A stretch of 64,000 nucleotides of DNA from assembly GCA_963701955.1 (NCBI GenBank), contig OY969694.1, positions 1,550,001-1,614,000 on the forward strand, given 5' to 3'. The number at the start of each line of letters is the position of its first letter. Within the stretch, counting starts at the first letter, position 1. Source of the stretch: Bog-473 sp963701955. GTDB lineage: Bacteria; Actinomycetota; Acidimicrobiia; Acidimicrobiales; RAAP-2. The notes beneath the pieces are model-generated. The model was not told the DNA's origin, did not search any database, and saw only the letters and a program-made list of their open reading frames with translations. The position numbers were made by a program, and so were the translations under genes. Below are positions 43,871-52,760 of the stretch, piece by piece.

Positions 43871-45026
43871 GATCTCATACGTGCCGAACAGCCCCGACAT
43901 CACGATCCCCGCCGAGTTGCTCCCCTCCGACGGCCGCTTCGGTTGTGGGCCCTCCAAGGTCCGCCCTGCGCAGCTCGAGGCGCTGGCCGAGGTGGCCGGC
44001 TCGTATCTCGGCACCAGCCATCGCCACAAGACGGTCAAGGCGCAGGTTGGCCGGGTGCGCGCCGGGATGCGCGAACTGTTCTCGTTGCCCGACGGCTACG
44101 AGGTCGTCCTGGGCAACGGGGGAACGACGTGCTTCTGGGACGCCGCAACCTTCGGGCTGATCGAGGCGCAGAGCCAGCACCTGAGCTTCGGCGAGTTCTC
44201 GTCCAAGTTCGCCGCCGCCGTGTCGGCCGCGCCCCACCTGAAGAACCCCCAGGTGATCGAGTCGCCCGTCGGCACGCACCCGCAGCCCGAGGCCGACCCC
44301 TCGGTCGACCTGTACGCGCTGACCCACAACGAGACCTCGACCGGGGTCGCCATGACGATCCGCCGGCCCGAGGGGGCGGAGCTCCCGGCGGACGGCGGCG
44401 GGCTCTTGGCCGTCGACGGCACCTCGGCGGCCGGGGGTTTGCGCGTCGACCCGGCCCAGTTCGATGCCTACTACCTGGCCCCGCAGAAGTGCTTCGCCAG
44501 TGACGGCGGACTGTGGGTCGCCCTCCTCTCCCCGGCCGCCCTCGAGCGGGTGGAGCGGATCGCCGCCTCGGGGCGGTGGATCCCGGCCTTCTTGGACCTC
44601 AAGACTGCCGTGGACAACTCCAAGCAGGACCAGACCTACAACACGCCGGCGCTGGCGACCATCTTCTTACTGGCCGAGCAGCTCGATTGGATGAACGGGC
44701 AGGGAGGTCTGGAGTGGACGGCGTCACGCTGCGACCGTTCGGCCGAGATCCTCTACACCTGGGCCGAGCAGTCCGGCTTTGCGAGGCCGTTCGTGGAGAA
44801 CCCGGCCGATCGAAGCCACGTCGTGGGCACCATCGACTTCGTGGACGCGGTCGATGCCACCGTCGTGGCCGCCGTGCTGAGGGCCAACGGAATCGTCGAC
44901 ACCGAGCCCTATCGAAAGCTGGGCCGCAACCAACTACGCATCGCCATGTTCCCGGCCATCGAACCCGATGACGTGGCGTCGCTCTGTGGGTGCGTCAACT
45001 ACGTGGTTGGGGCGCTGGCCGACTGA
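43869..45026 (+). CDS. serC: Phosphoserine aminotransferase
   Basis: 385 residues from the ATG at 43869. An in-frame GTG at 43881 is possible. Sequence has DITIPAELLPSDGRFGCGPSKVRPAQ at the N-terminus, typical of actinobacterial SerC. GNGGTTCFWDAATF binds PLP phosphate, VDGTSAAGGLRVDPAQFDAYYLAPQKCF holds the PLP Lys, and DNSKQDQTYNTPALATIF is characteristic. It converts 3-phosphohydroxypyruvate to phosphoserine, the step after SerA. It is divergent from the aminotransferase-serA pair. Confidence 0.95.
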
Positions 45027-45037
45027 GACGGCCGGCG

Positions 45038-45298
45038 TCAACCAGCGGGTGATCTGGCGGCGATGCGGCGCAGAGGCGGCAACGTCGGAGGTGGTTGGCG
45101 GCGGGGCGGGAGCGACCGCAGCAGCGCGGCGGTCGCCCCGGCCACCTGTGCCACGGCCCGCTCGACCGCGTCCGCCGTGTGCGGCGATGTCGACTGCACG
45201 CCGCTCACCTTTCGCACGTACTGCCGCGCCGCCGCCTCGATCTCCTCTTCGGTGGCCGCCGGCTCGAGTCCCCGCAGGGTCGTGATGTTGCGGCACAT
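45038..45298 (-). CDS. DUF2277 family protein
   Basis: 86 residues. The N-terminus MCRNITTLRGLEPAATEEEI, then AARQYVRKVSGVQ, matches the DUF2277 family, which starts with the same MCRNI-K/T-TL motif and EEI helix. The C-terminal half is Pro-rich and basic (RSLPPRRQPPPTLPPLRRIAARS), longer than typical. Function unknown. The start overlaps by one base the stop of a 30-residue open frame (TGATG), so translation is coupled. Confidence 0.88.
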   Translation of the reverse strand: MCRNITTLRGLEPAATEEEIEAAARQYVRKVSGVQSTSPHTADAVERAVAQVAGATAALLRSLPPRRQPPPTLPPLRRIAARSPAG

Positions 45299-45390
45299 CA
45301 GATGAGCTCGACTCCGGGAAGGGAACGGAAACCTTCGTCGAGCACCCGTTCCACGTAGGGCATCTCTTGTGTACTCAGCGACGTCGCCAT
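45298..45390 (-). CDS. 30-residue open frame between amidohydrolase and DUF2277
   Basis: ATG at 45390, TGA at 45298 overlapping the DUF2277 ATG. It begins MATSLSTQEMPYVERVLDEG and ends PGVELI. It starts 5 bases after the amidohydrolase stop, so three frames run head to tail without gaps. Codon use is normal for the genome. The alternative is that it only serves to couple translation. No known family. Confidence 0.5.
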   Translation of the reverse strand: MATSLSTQEMPYVERVLDEGFRSLPGVELI

Positions 45391-45395
45391 GGTTT

Positions 45396-46661
45396 TCAGC
45401 CCTCCCGCGTTTCGAGCACCATGGCGCTCCGGTCGACGAAGGTCGTGCAGCACGTGTCTTTGGGGTAGCGCGGACGCTGTTCGGGCGGGAGCGGCGTCCT
45501 GATCAGCTCCATGGAGGGGCCAATTCGGTCGGCCACCTTCTGCAACGCTCCCAGATCGAAGCCGTAGACATCGGCTGCTCGTGTTCGAAGGAGCGCAACG
45601 ATCTCCTCCTCGGTCAGGTCGGACAGCACGGTCCGCAATGCCTCTCCGGTGAAGGGGCTGCAACCCTCCGCATGCGGGATGTCCGCTCCCCACATGAGGT
45701 TGGGCACCCCGGCGTCGATGGCAGCAGGCAGGTCGAGCGGCCCCCCGACATAGCAGTTGGTCGGGAAGTACTCGCTGGGTGCCCGGTTCAACGCGGCAAC
45801 CGCCCCCTGAATGTGCTCGTACATGGACGTCCCGGCGCCCAACCCGTACTTGAAGAGGCCGTCGATACGCGCCAGATGGCCCGGTATGGCCGCGGCATTG
45901 GACATCTCGGTGAGGACGAAGACCAGATCGGGGTGCCGCTCGAAGACCCCCGAGACGATCATGTGGGCCAGCGGACGCAACGAGTAGAACTCAATCTCGA
46001 TATAGCTGATCAGCTCCGAGGACGGCCCCCCCTCATGCACCGATTCGGTTGGGAAGGAAGCGTGGCGGTGAACCGGGAGCTTCAGCTCGGCGCACACCGC
46101 CCACAGCGGGTCGTACTCGGGATAATAGAGGTTGGACATCTTGAGGACGTGGTCGGCGGGGAGCAGCACGCCGCGGAGACCGGCCTCCTTGGCCCATCTG
46201 ACCTCGGCGACGGCGGCGTCGACGTCGTCGAGGAAGATCTGGGCGAAACCCGCCCAACGGTCGGGCGCGTTGCCGCAGAAGTCGGCCAACCAGCGGTTGT
46301 GGGCCCGCAGACCGGCGAAACGGAGCTCGTACTCCTCACGGTTCCGCGGGCCGGGAGCGGTCAGCACTCCGCTCGGATAGAAGGGCGGCGCCGTGTTCGG
46401 GAAGAGCACCTCGGCGGCGATGCCCTGGTTGTCGAGGAAGTCGAGTCGCAGCGTGGCATCCCAGTTGAGCGGCGCCTCCATGGAGGCATTGCCCGACTTG
46501 TTGTTGGCTTCGCGCTCCAGGTCGGTCTCCGCCACCCACGGATCCCAGAAGGACGCCGCCCAGTCGTCGAAGGCCTCGTGGTAACGCTGCTCGAGGTAGG
46601 GCTTGTACCCCCTCAGGTCGGCGCCGCAGTGACCGTCGGTCGAGATCAGGATCTGTCCCAT
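45396..46661 (-). CDS. Amidohydrolase-2 family metal-dependent hydrolase
   Basis: 421 residues. It starts MGQILISTDGHCGADLRGYKPYLE, with the DGH metal motif of the ACMSD-like amidohydrolase 2 clade. Later sites are KLPVHRHASFPTES (His ligand), LTEMSNAAAIPGHLARIDG and LMWGADIPHAEGCSPF (Asp ligand), the last being a clear family signature. These TIM-barrel enzymes decarboxylate or hydrolyse carboxylated rings and lactones. The exact reaction is unknown. It heads a three-frame unit with a mini gene and DUF2277. The GH5 gene lies upstream on the same strand, 83 bases away. Confidence 0.87.
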   Translation of the reverse strand: MGQILISTDGHCGADLRGYKPYLEQRYHEAFDDWAASFWDPWVAETDLEREANNKSGNASMEAPLNWDATLRLDFLDNQGIAAEVLFPNTAPPFYPSGVLTAPGPRNREEYELRFAGLRAHNRWLADFCGNAPDRWAGFAQIFLDDVDAAVAEVRWAKEAGLRGVLLPADHVLKMSNLYYPEYDPLWAVCAELKLPVHRHASFPTESVHEGGPSSELISYIEIEFYSLRPLAHMIVSGVFERHPDLVFVLTEMSNAAAIPGHLARIDGLFKYGLGAGTSMYEHIQGAVAALNRAPSEYFPTNCYVGGPLDLPAAIDAGVPNLMWGADIPHAEGCSPFTGEALRTVLSDLTEEEIVALLRTRAADVYGFDLGALQKVADRIGPSMELIRTPLPPEQRPRYPKDTCCTTFVDRSAMVLETREG

Positions 46662-46744
46662 GCTCCCCCTTGAACACCCATGCTCCGCTTCAACGAGTCG
46701 CTCGCGTCAGCGGGACGGGCCCGATGTAATACGAGAGTTCGCTC

Positions 46745-48475
46745 TCACCCTATCCGCCTGGCAATTCGACCTCCACACCGACCGGGTGTGACCACCACAT
46801 GGACCCGGCGTCCGATGGCCGCGTTCTCAATCCGCAGCTCGACGGCCCCCGGCGGCGAGATCACCCTCCCCCCCGTCGCCTTGGCGCAGTACCCACTCGG
46901 GTAGTGCAGTCGGGTGGGGACGAAGACGACGGTCGGCGTACGCAGGCGGTGGTTGGGGGCGTACGACAGCTCGAACACGTCGGTCAGCGGCGAGTAGCCG
47001 AAGGAGAGCGGGATGCCGGACACCGCCTGGGGGTAGACCTCGCTCAGCACGAGGGCGGTGGCTCGCAGGTGTCCGTTGCCCAGCAGGAGTGCCTCGTCGG
47101 AGCTTCCCGTCGGATCCCCGTAGTACTTCCACGACCAGTAGGTCCAGCCCACCTGCCGCGCATCGAGCATGTCGACCACGCCGCGGAGGAGCGCAGGATC
47201 GCTGGTGGCCCCGAACTCGGTCACGAACCAGCCGGGCCCGCCCGGCTGGGCGGCCGAGGTCAGCTCTGGCCGGTCCTCGGCGCGGACGCTCAAGGAGTGC
47301 AGATCCTGGGCCGCGCAGGCGCCCACATCGGTGGGATTGCCCGTCACGGGACTCCGCGCGCTGCAGTACACGTGGACGTTGTAGACGAGATGAGGCAGGT
47401 TCATCGGCCCCAGGTAGGTCGGGAATCCCCGGCTGGCAAAGTTGTCCGGCTCGACGAAGACGAGGTGGGTGGAGTCATGGGCCTCGATCGTCGGGATCAC
47501 GCCGCTCGCCGGATCATGTCGCGGGCAGCGGAACGGGGGCGCCCCGTGAGACGGCTGCCCCACGTGCGCCGCCCCCGTGTAGAAGCACTCGAGCTGGGCG
47601 TCGAAGTGCTCGTCGTGAAACCGCACCAGCGCCTTGGAGAAGGGTTCGTTGAACGGGTCGTACCCGAGGACCCATGGGTTCGAACGGAATGCGGCGGCCA
47701 CCATTCCCCACACCCGGTCGTACTCGCCCTGGAGGTCCCCCCGAACGTCGTTACGCCAGAAGTGCCCGTAGGCGATCCCCGCAGCCTTCGTGCTGTACTC
47801 GAGAGACCAACGCCCGGGCGGGTCGACGCTGCGCGCCCCGTTGGTGCACACGGCCCAGCGTGGCGCACCCTCGCCGTCGAACATCTCGTTGTAGACGTCC
47901 TGGTGCATGTCGAGAATCGTGTAGATGTGGTCTCGCCCGAGCAGGTTCACCGTGTCCTCGAGCCGGCTCACGTATCGGTCGAAGACGGCCTGATTGAACT
48001 GGTGCGGGTTACCCGGGACACCGCGACGGCAGATGGCGGGATCGTTCGGGGGCGCCGTCCCCGGCTCCAGGCCACTCCAGGTCACCCCGAGACGCACGAC
48101 GTTGAACCCGAGCCGCACCATGAGGGACGCATCCGCCGTGGAGAAGTTCCACGGTTTGCCCGGAGCGGGGAAGAGCTCGTAGGGCGGCTTCTTGTAGACG
48201 GCGTTGACGCCGTGGAAGATGACCACTCGACCGCTGCTGTCGAACAGATACGCACCACCCGGAGATCGGATCCGCCCCGAGACCGTCCCCGCCGGCACCG
48301 TGCCGCCACCCACCGGCGGCTTCGATTGCGAGATCGGGAGCGTCGAGTGGGTCCCGAGCGACACGATCGAGCCCGATGACGGTGTGTTCGGTTGAGCCGC
48401 ACCCGCGCCCGAACCCATCGCGACTCCGGAGATCGCAAAGGTCAGCAGGCCGACGATCCGGAAGGGGCCACGCAC
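46745..48475 (-). CDS. Secreted GH5 glycoside hydrolase, endoglycoceramidase-like
   Basis: 576 residues from the GTG at 48475, which gives a signal peptide (VRGPFRIVGLLTFAISGVAMG, cleavage after GAGAA). A Ser/Thr/Pro linker leads into the (beta/alpha)8 domain: VVIFHGVNAVYKKPPYELFP, LGVTWSGLEPG, TILDMHQDVYNEMFDGEGAPRWAV, LGYDPFNEPFSKAL (catalytic acid Glu) and GWFVTEFGATSD (nucleophile Glu). The DMHQD-Y and GYDPFNEP forms are those of endoglycoceramidase-type GH5 enzymes. The C-terminus is a beta-sandwich (PHRLRTPTVVFVP region). It should act on glycolipids or related beta-glycosides outside the cell; the substrate is inferred. Confidence 0.87.
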   Translation of the reverse strand: MRGPFRIVGLLTFAISGVAMGSGAGAAQPNTPSSGSIVSLGTHSTLPISQSKPPVGGGTVPAGTVSGRIRSPGGAYLFDSSGRVVIFHGVNAVYKKPPYELFPAPGKPWNFSTADASLMVRLGFNVVRLGVTWSGLEPGTAPPNDPAICRRGVPGNPHQFNQAVFDRYVSRLEDTVNLLGRDHIYTILDMHQDVYNEMFDGEGAPRWAVCTNGARSVDPPGRWSLEYSTKAAGIAYGHFWRNDVRGDLQGEYDRVWGMVAAAFRSNPWVLGYDPFNEPFSKALVRFHDEHFDAQLECFYTGAAHVGQPSHGAPPFRCPRHDPASGVIPTIEAHDSTHLVFVEPDNFASRGFPTYLGPMNLPHLVYNVHVYCSARSPVTGNPTDVGACAAQDLHSLSVRAEDRPELTSAAQPGGPGWFVTEFGATSDPALLRGVVDMLDARQVGWTYWSWKYYGDPTGSSDEALLLGNGHLRATALVLSEVYPQAVSGIPLSFGYSPLTDVFELSYAPNHRLRTPTVVFVPTRLHYPSGYCAKATGGRVISPPGAVELRIENAAIGRRVHVVVTPGRCGGRIARRIG

Positions 48476-48587
48476 GGGAGGACAGTCTGACTGCTGTGAC
48501 CTCCGTCGGGGTGGCGCCCCGCCGCCGGCCCAAACGGCTGGACATCCGAGCCGCGGGGGGCGATGATCGAATTCTCCACCAAGGAGA

Positions 48588-48642
48588 TTCACCCGAGAAC
48601 CGCAACACTTCACCCGCCAAGGAACTTCACCCGCCAAAGGAG
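48588..48642 (+). repeat. TTCACCCG repeats in 5' leader of 48648 gene
   Basis: The octamer TTCACCCG occurs at 48588, 48609 and 48626. The last two lie in adjacent 17/18-bp copies, ACTTCACCCGCCAAGGA (48607-48623) and the same with one more A (48624-48641). Each copy ends in an AAGGA-like ribosome site. Only the last, AAAGGAG (48636-48642), is correctly spaced for the ATG at 48648. Confidence 0.65.
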
Positions 48643-48647
48643 TCGTC

Positions 48648-48974
48648 ATGCCCCAGTACGTGATCTTGGCCGACCACTCGCCGGACATCTGCCCGTCGTC
48701 GAACGCCCGCAGCCGGGCCCGGGCAATGGAAGGTCTGGGTCAGAACCTGCCGAAGCTCGCCGAGGCGGCGGGAGTCACCTTTGTCACCCTTCCCCTCCAC
48801 CTCGATCCGGGGCACCGCACCGTCTCGGTGGTCGAGGCGGCCAGCATCGAGTCCGTGACCCAGCTGATCTACGAGTCCGGGCTCTCCCAGTGGAACACCG
48901 TCGAGGTGTGCCCCACGACCCCGGTCACCGAGCTCATGGCCAGGGTGGAGGAATTCCCGATCGTCTTCGAGTAG
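48648..48974 (+). CDS. Hypothetical protein flanked by tandem repeats
   Basis: 108 residues, ATG with AAAGGAG 5 bases upstream. It begins MPQYVILADHSPDICPSSN and looks like a single ferredoxin-like alpha/beta domain (GVTFVTLPLHLDPGHRTVSVVEA, then a helix SIESVTQLIYESG and WNTVEVCPTTPVTEL). That is the size of small dimeric alpha/beta-barrel proteins, but no family is recognised with confidence. It has no membrane segment. Tandem repeats precede and follow it. Confidence 0.65.
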   Translation: MPQYVILADHSPDICPSSNARSRARAMEGLGQNLPKLAEAAGVTFVTLPLHLDPGHRTVSVVEAASIESVTQLIYESGLSQWNTVEVCPTTPVTELMARVEEFPIVFE

Positions 48975-49086
48975 CCCGGGCGATCTCGACGTCGTCCGAG
49001 ACCGCACGGACGCTGACATCGACTCCACGTCGAGTCGTCGGATGCACCGGGTTGAGTCGTTCGTTGGCCAGCTATGAAACACCCTT

Positions 49087-49184
49087 GTTGAGCCTAAACA
49101 TTCCTGTTGAGGCTCAACATTTCTGTTGAGTGGTTCTGTAGAAGATCCACCAGGAGTGGTTCCGTCGAAGATCCACGAGGAGTG
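49087..49184. repeat. Two adjacent tandem repeats in convergent intergenic region
   Basis: First block: GTTGAGCCTAAACATTCCT (49087-49105), GTTGAGGCTCAACATTTCT (49106-49124) and a partial third GTTGAG. Second block: 26-bp units at 49129-49154 and 49155-49180, 23 of 26 bases identical, followed by AGTG of a third. Each 26-bp unit carries GTGG and CCAC at its ends and can fold into a small hairpin. The area is AT-richer than its surroundings and lies between the 48648 gene and ilvC, which converge. Confidence 0.75.
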
Positions 49185-49208
49185 CGCGGGGTCGAAAGGC
49201 GATTCGGG

Positions 49209-50234
49209 TCAGCCCCCCGAGGCGTCCTGGACGCGGGTCTTTCCGGCGGAGATGAACGGCATCATGTCGCGTAGCTCCTGCCCGACCACCTCGATCTGAT
49301 GCGCCTGGCCCTTCGCTCGCAACGCCTGGTAGTTCGGACGCCCGGCCTTGTTCTCGGCGATCCACTCCTCGGCGAACGCGCCGCTGCGGATGTCGTCGAG
49401 GATCGTCCGCATCTCGGCTCGCACGGCATCGTTGATCACCCGGGGGCCCCGTGTCAGGTCGCCGTACTCGGCCGTGTCGGAGATGGAGTAGCGCATGCCG
49501 GCGATGCCCTGCTCGTACATGAGATCCACGATCAGCTTGAGCTCGTGCAGGCACTCGAAGTACGCCGACTCGGGCTGGTAGCCGGCATCGACCAGCGTCT
49601 CGAAACCGGCGGTGACCAACGCGGTCAGCCCGCCGCAGAGCACCACCTGCTCCCCGAAGAGGTCCGTCTCGGTCTCCTCGTCGAAGGTGGTGTCGAGGAC
49701 GCCGGCCCGCGTGGCACCGATGGCGTGGGCGTACGACAGGGCCAGATCACGAGCCTTGCCCGTGGCATCCTGGTGCACGGCAACGAGCGAGGGGACGCCA
49801 CCGCCCTCTGTGTACGTGCGGCGCACCAGATGGCCCGGGCCCTTGGGCGCCACCATGGTCACGTCGACGCCGGCCGGGGGCACGATCTGACCGAAACGGA
49901 TGTTGAAGCCGTGGGCGAACATCAACATGTCGCCATCGTTGAGATGCGGCGCCACGAAGGAGTCGTAAGCCGCCTTCTGCTCGGTGTCGGGCAACAAGAT
50001 CATGATCACGTCCGCCTCCGCCGAAGCGTCGGCCAGCGAGGTGACCCGGAGACCGGCCTCCTCGGCCTTGCGCCTGCTTGCGCTCCCCTCGCGGAGGGCG
50101 ACCCGGACGTCGACACCCGACTCCCGCAGGTTCTGCGCGTGGGCGTGTCCCTGCGACCCGTAGCCGAGGATGGCCACCTTGCGGGCGGCGATCAACGAAG
50201 GGTCGGCGTCGGATTCGTAATACAACGTGGCCAT
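49209..50234 (-). CDS. ilvC: Ketol-acid reductoisomerase (class I)
   Basis: 341 residues, short class I type. NADPH-binding GYGSQGHAHAQNLRESG with Arg/Ser residues downstream that fit NADPH (REGSASRRK). Metal-binding acids are in FDEETETDLFGEQVVLCGG and in ECLHELKLIVDLMYEQG. It converts acetolactate or acetohydroxybutyrate to dihydroxy acids. It is the third gene of ilvB-ilvN-ilvC, separated from ilvN by 52 bases, with a GAGAG-rich ribosome site. Confidence 0.96.
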   Translation of the reverse strand: MATLYYESDADPSLIAARKVAILGYGSQGHAHAQNLRESGVDVRVALREGSASRRKAEEAGLRVTSLADASAEADVIMILLPDTEQKAAYDSFVAPHLNDGDMLMFAHGFNIRFGQIVPPAGVDVTMVAPKGPGHLVRRTYTEGGGVPSLVAVHQDATGKARDLALSYAHAIGATRAGVLDTTFDEETETDLFGEQVVLCGGLTALVTAGFETLVDAGYQPESAYFECLHELKLIVDLMYEQGIAGMRYSISDTAEYGDLTRGPRVINDAVRAEMRTILDDIRSGAFAEEWIAENKAGRPNYQALRAKGQAHQIEVVGQELRDMMPFISAGKTRVQDASGG

Positions 50235-50286
50235 CTGATGCTCTCTCTCTTCTCTGCAGGAATTCTTCTCAGCCGGGATGGTCTTC

Positions 50287-50832
50287 TCAGTCGTGGCGAT
50301 CCAGCTTAGGCAGGGCGACGCGGCCCGTCCGTTGGAGCTCGACCACGGTGTAGTGCTCGAGCAGTCCTTCGAAGTCGTCGATCTTCTCCGGCCGCCCGGC
50401 CAGCATGACGGTCAGGCGGTCGGCACCCACGCTGACCACCTCGCCTCCGAACACCCCGACAAGCTGGATCACCTGGGAACGCTCGGTCGGGCCCACCGCC
50501 ACGGTGACCAACACGAGCTCACGCTCGACCGCCTCGGCGGGCGACAGTTCACCGATGGAAACGACGTTGATGAGCTTGTCCAGCTGCATGATCACCTGCT
50601 CGAGGGGGGCTGACTCCACGTCGACCACGATGGTGATCCGGCTGAAGCGCTCGTCCTCGTCGGTGGGCGCCACGGCGAGCGAGTAGATGTTGAAGCCGCG
50701 ACGACTGAAGAGTCCCGCCACTCGGGCCAGCACGCCGGCCTTGTTCTCCACCAATACCGAGAGAATGTGATGGCGGGGCGTGGGGGCACCCGCCACGGGG
50801 TCGGGCAGGGCACTCACCTGGGCCGCGCTCAT
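50287..50832 (-). CDS. ilvN: Acetolactate synthase regulatory subunit
   Basis: 181 residues. N-terminal ACT domain (HHILSVLVENKAGVLARVAGLFSRRGFNIYSLAVAPT) for valine feedback, then the C-terminal small-subunit domain (GRPEKIDDFEGLLEHYTVVELQRTGRVALP). Full length. Its start overlaps the ilvB stop by 4 bases (ATGA). Confidence 0.95.
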   Translation of the reverse strand: MSAAQVSALPDPVAGAPTPRHHILSVLVENKAGVLARVAGLFSRRGFNIYSLAVAPTDEDERFSRITIVVDVESAPLEQVIMQLDKLINVVSIGELSPAEAVERELVLVTVAVGPTERSQVIQLVGVFGGEVVSVGADRLTVMLAGRPEKIDDFEGLLEHYTVVELQRTGRVALPKLDRHD

Positions 50833-52568
50833 CGCGGTCCTCCGGTCGATGCCGCCTGGTCGGGGTGGACCACGATGTCGTCGTTGGAGGCGCCGGCCGG
50901 CACCATGGGGAACACCTTCTCGAAGGCGTCGGTGCGGAAGTCGACGACGACGGGCCGGTCGTCGACGGCGTTGGCCTTCTCAATGGCCGGACCCACGTCC
51001 TCGGGCGTTTCGGCCCGGATACCCACGCACCCCATGGCCTCGGCCCACTTGACGTAGTCGGGCAGGTCGGGAGACAGGTAGACCTCTGAGTAGCGCTCCT
51101 CGTAGAACATCTCCTGCCACTGGCGCACCATGCCCAGGTAGGCGTTGTTCAAGATCGCGATCTTCACCGGGATCTGCTCGGAGCTGGCCGTCACCAGCTC
51201 CTGGGCGGTCATCTGGAAGCACCCGTCGCCGTCGATGGCCCACACGGTGCGGTCGGGACGGCCGACCTTGGCCCCGATGGCGGCGGGCACGGCGAAGCCC
51301 ATGGTCCCCGCCCCACCCGAGTTGACCCACGAGTAGGGGTGCTCGAAGTTCCAGAACTGCGAAGCCCACATCTGGTGCTGGCCCACGCCGGCGACCACGA
51401 TGGCATCGTCGGGCGCCGCGTCGCGCAGCTGCTCGACCACGCTCTGGGGCTTGATGGAGCCCCCGTCGCCCGCGGCGTAGTACAGCGGAAAGCGTGCCCG
51501 CCACTCGTCGATCAGGCGCCACCACGGCGAGAGATCCCTGGTGACCGACCGGCCCGCCTGGCCGTCCATGGCCCCGAGCAGCTCCTCGATCACCATCCGG
51601 CAATCGCCTGCGATGCCCACGTCGGGCACGCGGACCTTGCCGAGCTCGGCGGGATCGATGTCGACGTGGATGATCCTGGCTTCCGGTGCGAAGGCACTGA
51701 TCTTGCCGGTGACCCGGTCGTCGAACCGGGCCCCCAGGCTGATCAGCAGGTCGCTGCGCTGCATGGCGGTCACCGCGGTGTAGTGGCCGTGCATCCCGGG
51801 CATCCCGAGAGCCTGGGGGTGCGAGTCGGGGAAGGCACCCCGGGCCATGAGGGTGGTGACGACCGGGATGTGCGTGCGCTCGGCAAGGACGCGCAGGGCC
51901 TCGGCCCCCCGCGCCTTGAGCACGCCGCCCCCGACATAGAGGACCGGGCGCTCGGCGGCGGCGATCAGCTCGGCGGCACGACGCACCAACTCGGGGTCAC
52001 CCATCGTCACCGGGTGGTATCCCGGCAGGTCGAGCTCGTCCACCGACGACGGCCAGTACCAATCCATCGTGGCGTTGGCGATGTCCTTGGGGAGGTCGAT
52101 CAGGACCGGTCCCGGCCGCCCGGTGGTGGCGACGTGGAAGGCCGCGGCCACCACCCTGGGAATGTCGTCGACGTCCTTGATCAACCAGTTGTGCTTGGTG
52201 ATCCCCATGGTCACGCCGGTGATGTCGCACTCCTGGAAGGCGTCGGTGCCGATGGAACCGGTGGCCACTTGTCCCGACACCACGATGAGCGGCGTCGAGT
52301 CCATGTACGCGTTGGCCAGCGGCGTGACGATGTTGGTGGCGCCCGGTCCACTGGTGACCATGGCCACCCCGGGCCGGCCGGTCACCTGCGCGTAGCCCTC
52401 GGCCATGTGGCCGGCTCCCTGCTCGTGGCGCACGAGGATGTGGCGGATGGACGAGTCGATGATGGGGTCGTAGACGGGCAGGATGGCGCCACCCGGCAGG
52501 CCGAACATGACGTCGACCCCCTGCATCTCGAGGCTCTTGATGAGCGCCTGGGCCCCTGTCAACTTCAT
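50829..52568 (-). CDS. ilvB: Acetolactate synthase catalytic subunit
   Basis: 579 residues, AGGGGA ribosome site. ThDP enzyme: catalytic Glu in LVRHEQGAGHMAEGYAQVTG, FAD/Gln regions SGPGATNIVTPLANAYMDSTPL, and the ThDP/Mg motif GDGCFQMTAQELVTASSEQIPVKIAILNN. It condenses two pyruvates, or pyruvate and 2-oxobutyrate, with FAD bound structurally. It is the first structural gene after an attenuator. Confidence 0.96.
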   Translation of the reverse strand: MKLTGAQALIKSLEMQGVDVMFGLPGGAILPVYDPIIDSSIRHILVRHEQGAGHMAEGYAQVTGRPGVAMVTSGPGATNIVTPLANAYMDSTPLIVVSGQVATGSIGTDAFQECDITGVTMGITKHNWLIKDVDDIPRVVAAAFHVATTGRPGPVLIDLPKDIANATMDWYWPSSVDELDLPGYHPVTMGDPELVRRAAELIAAAERPVLYVGGGVLKARGAEALRVLAERTHIPVVTTLMARGAFPDSHPQALGMPGMHGHYTAVTAMQRSDLLISLGARFDDRVTGKISAFAPEARIIHVDIDPAELGKVRVPDVGIAGDCRMVIEELLGAMDGQAGRSVTRDLSPWWRLIDEWRARFPLYYAAGDGGSIKPQSVVEQLRDAAPDDAIVVAGVGQHQMWASQFWNFEHPYSWVNSGGAGTMGFAVPAAIGAKVGRPDRTVWAIDGDGCFQMTAQELVTASSEQIPVKIAILNNAYLGMVRQWQEMFYEERYSEVYLSPDLPDYVKWAEAMGCVGIRAETPEDVGPAIEKANAVDDRPVVVDFRTDAFEKVFPMVPAGASNDDIVVHPDQAASTGGPR

Positions 52569-52648
52569 CGTGATTCCCCTGTTCCCCTGTTCTGATGAGT
52601 CGCTTTGTCTTGCGTTGCCGTCGGTCGAATCGGTCCTGAGAATTGAAA

Positions 52649-52673
52649 CGACCCCCCGGTGAGCGGGAGGTCG
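52649..52673 (-). terminator. Attenuator terminator upstream of ilvB
   Basis: On the minus strand CGACCTCCCG-CTCAC-CGGGGGGTCG, a 10-bp stem with one G-U pair, followed only by TTTC and AATT, so the T-run is weak. A 9-bp hairpin, GGCGCGCGC paired with GCGCGCGCC (52677-52704), precedes it and begins at the leader stop codon. Confidence 0.75.
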
Positions 52674-52703
52674 AGGGGCGCGCGCTGCAGTGTGGGCGCG
52701 CGC

Positions 52704-52751
52704 CTAGATAACGAGTACCAGGATCTCGGGACGGGTGCGCTTCGCCTGCAT
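52704..52751 (-). CDS. Leader peptide of ilvBNC (Ile-Leu-Val-Leu-Val-Ile)
   Basis: 15-residue open frame MQAKRTRPEILVLVI, ending in TAG. The last six residues are all branched-chain: ATC CTG GTA CTC GTT ATC. The stop overlaps the base of a GC-rich hairpin and a terminator follows 30 bases on. This fits the ilvB leaders known in actinobacteria. All three branched-chain amino acids can be sensed by stalling. Confidence 0.9.
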   Translation of the reverse strand: MQAKRTRPEILVLVI

Positions 52752-52760
52752 GAGCCATTC

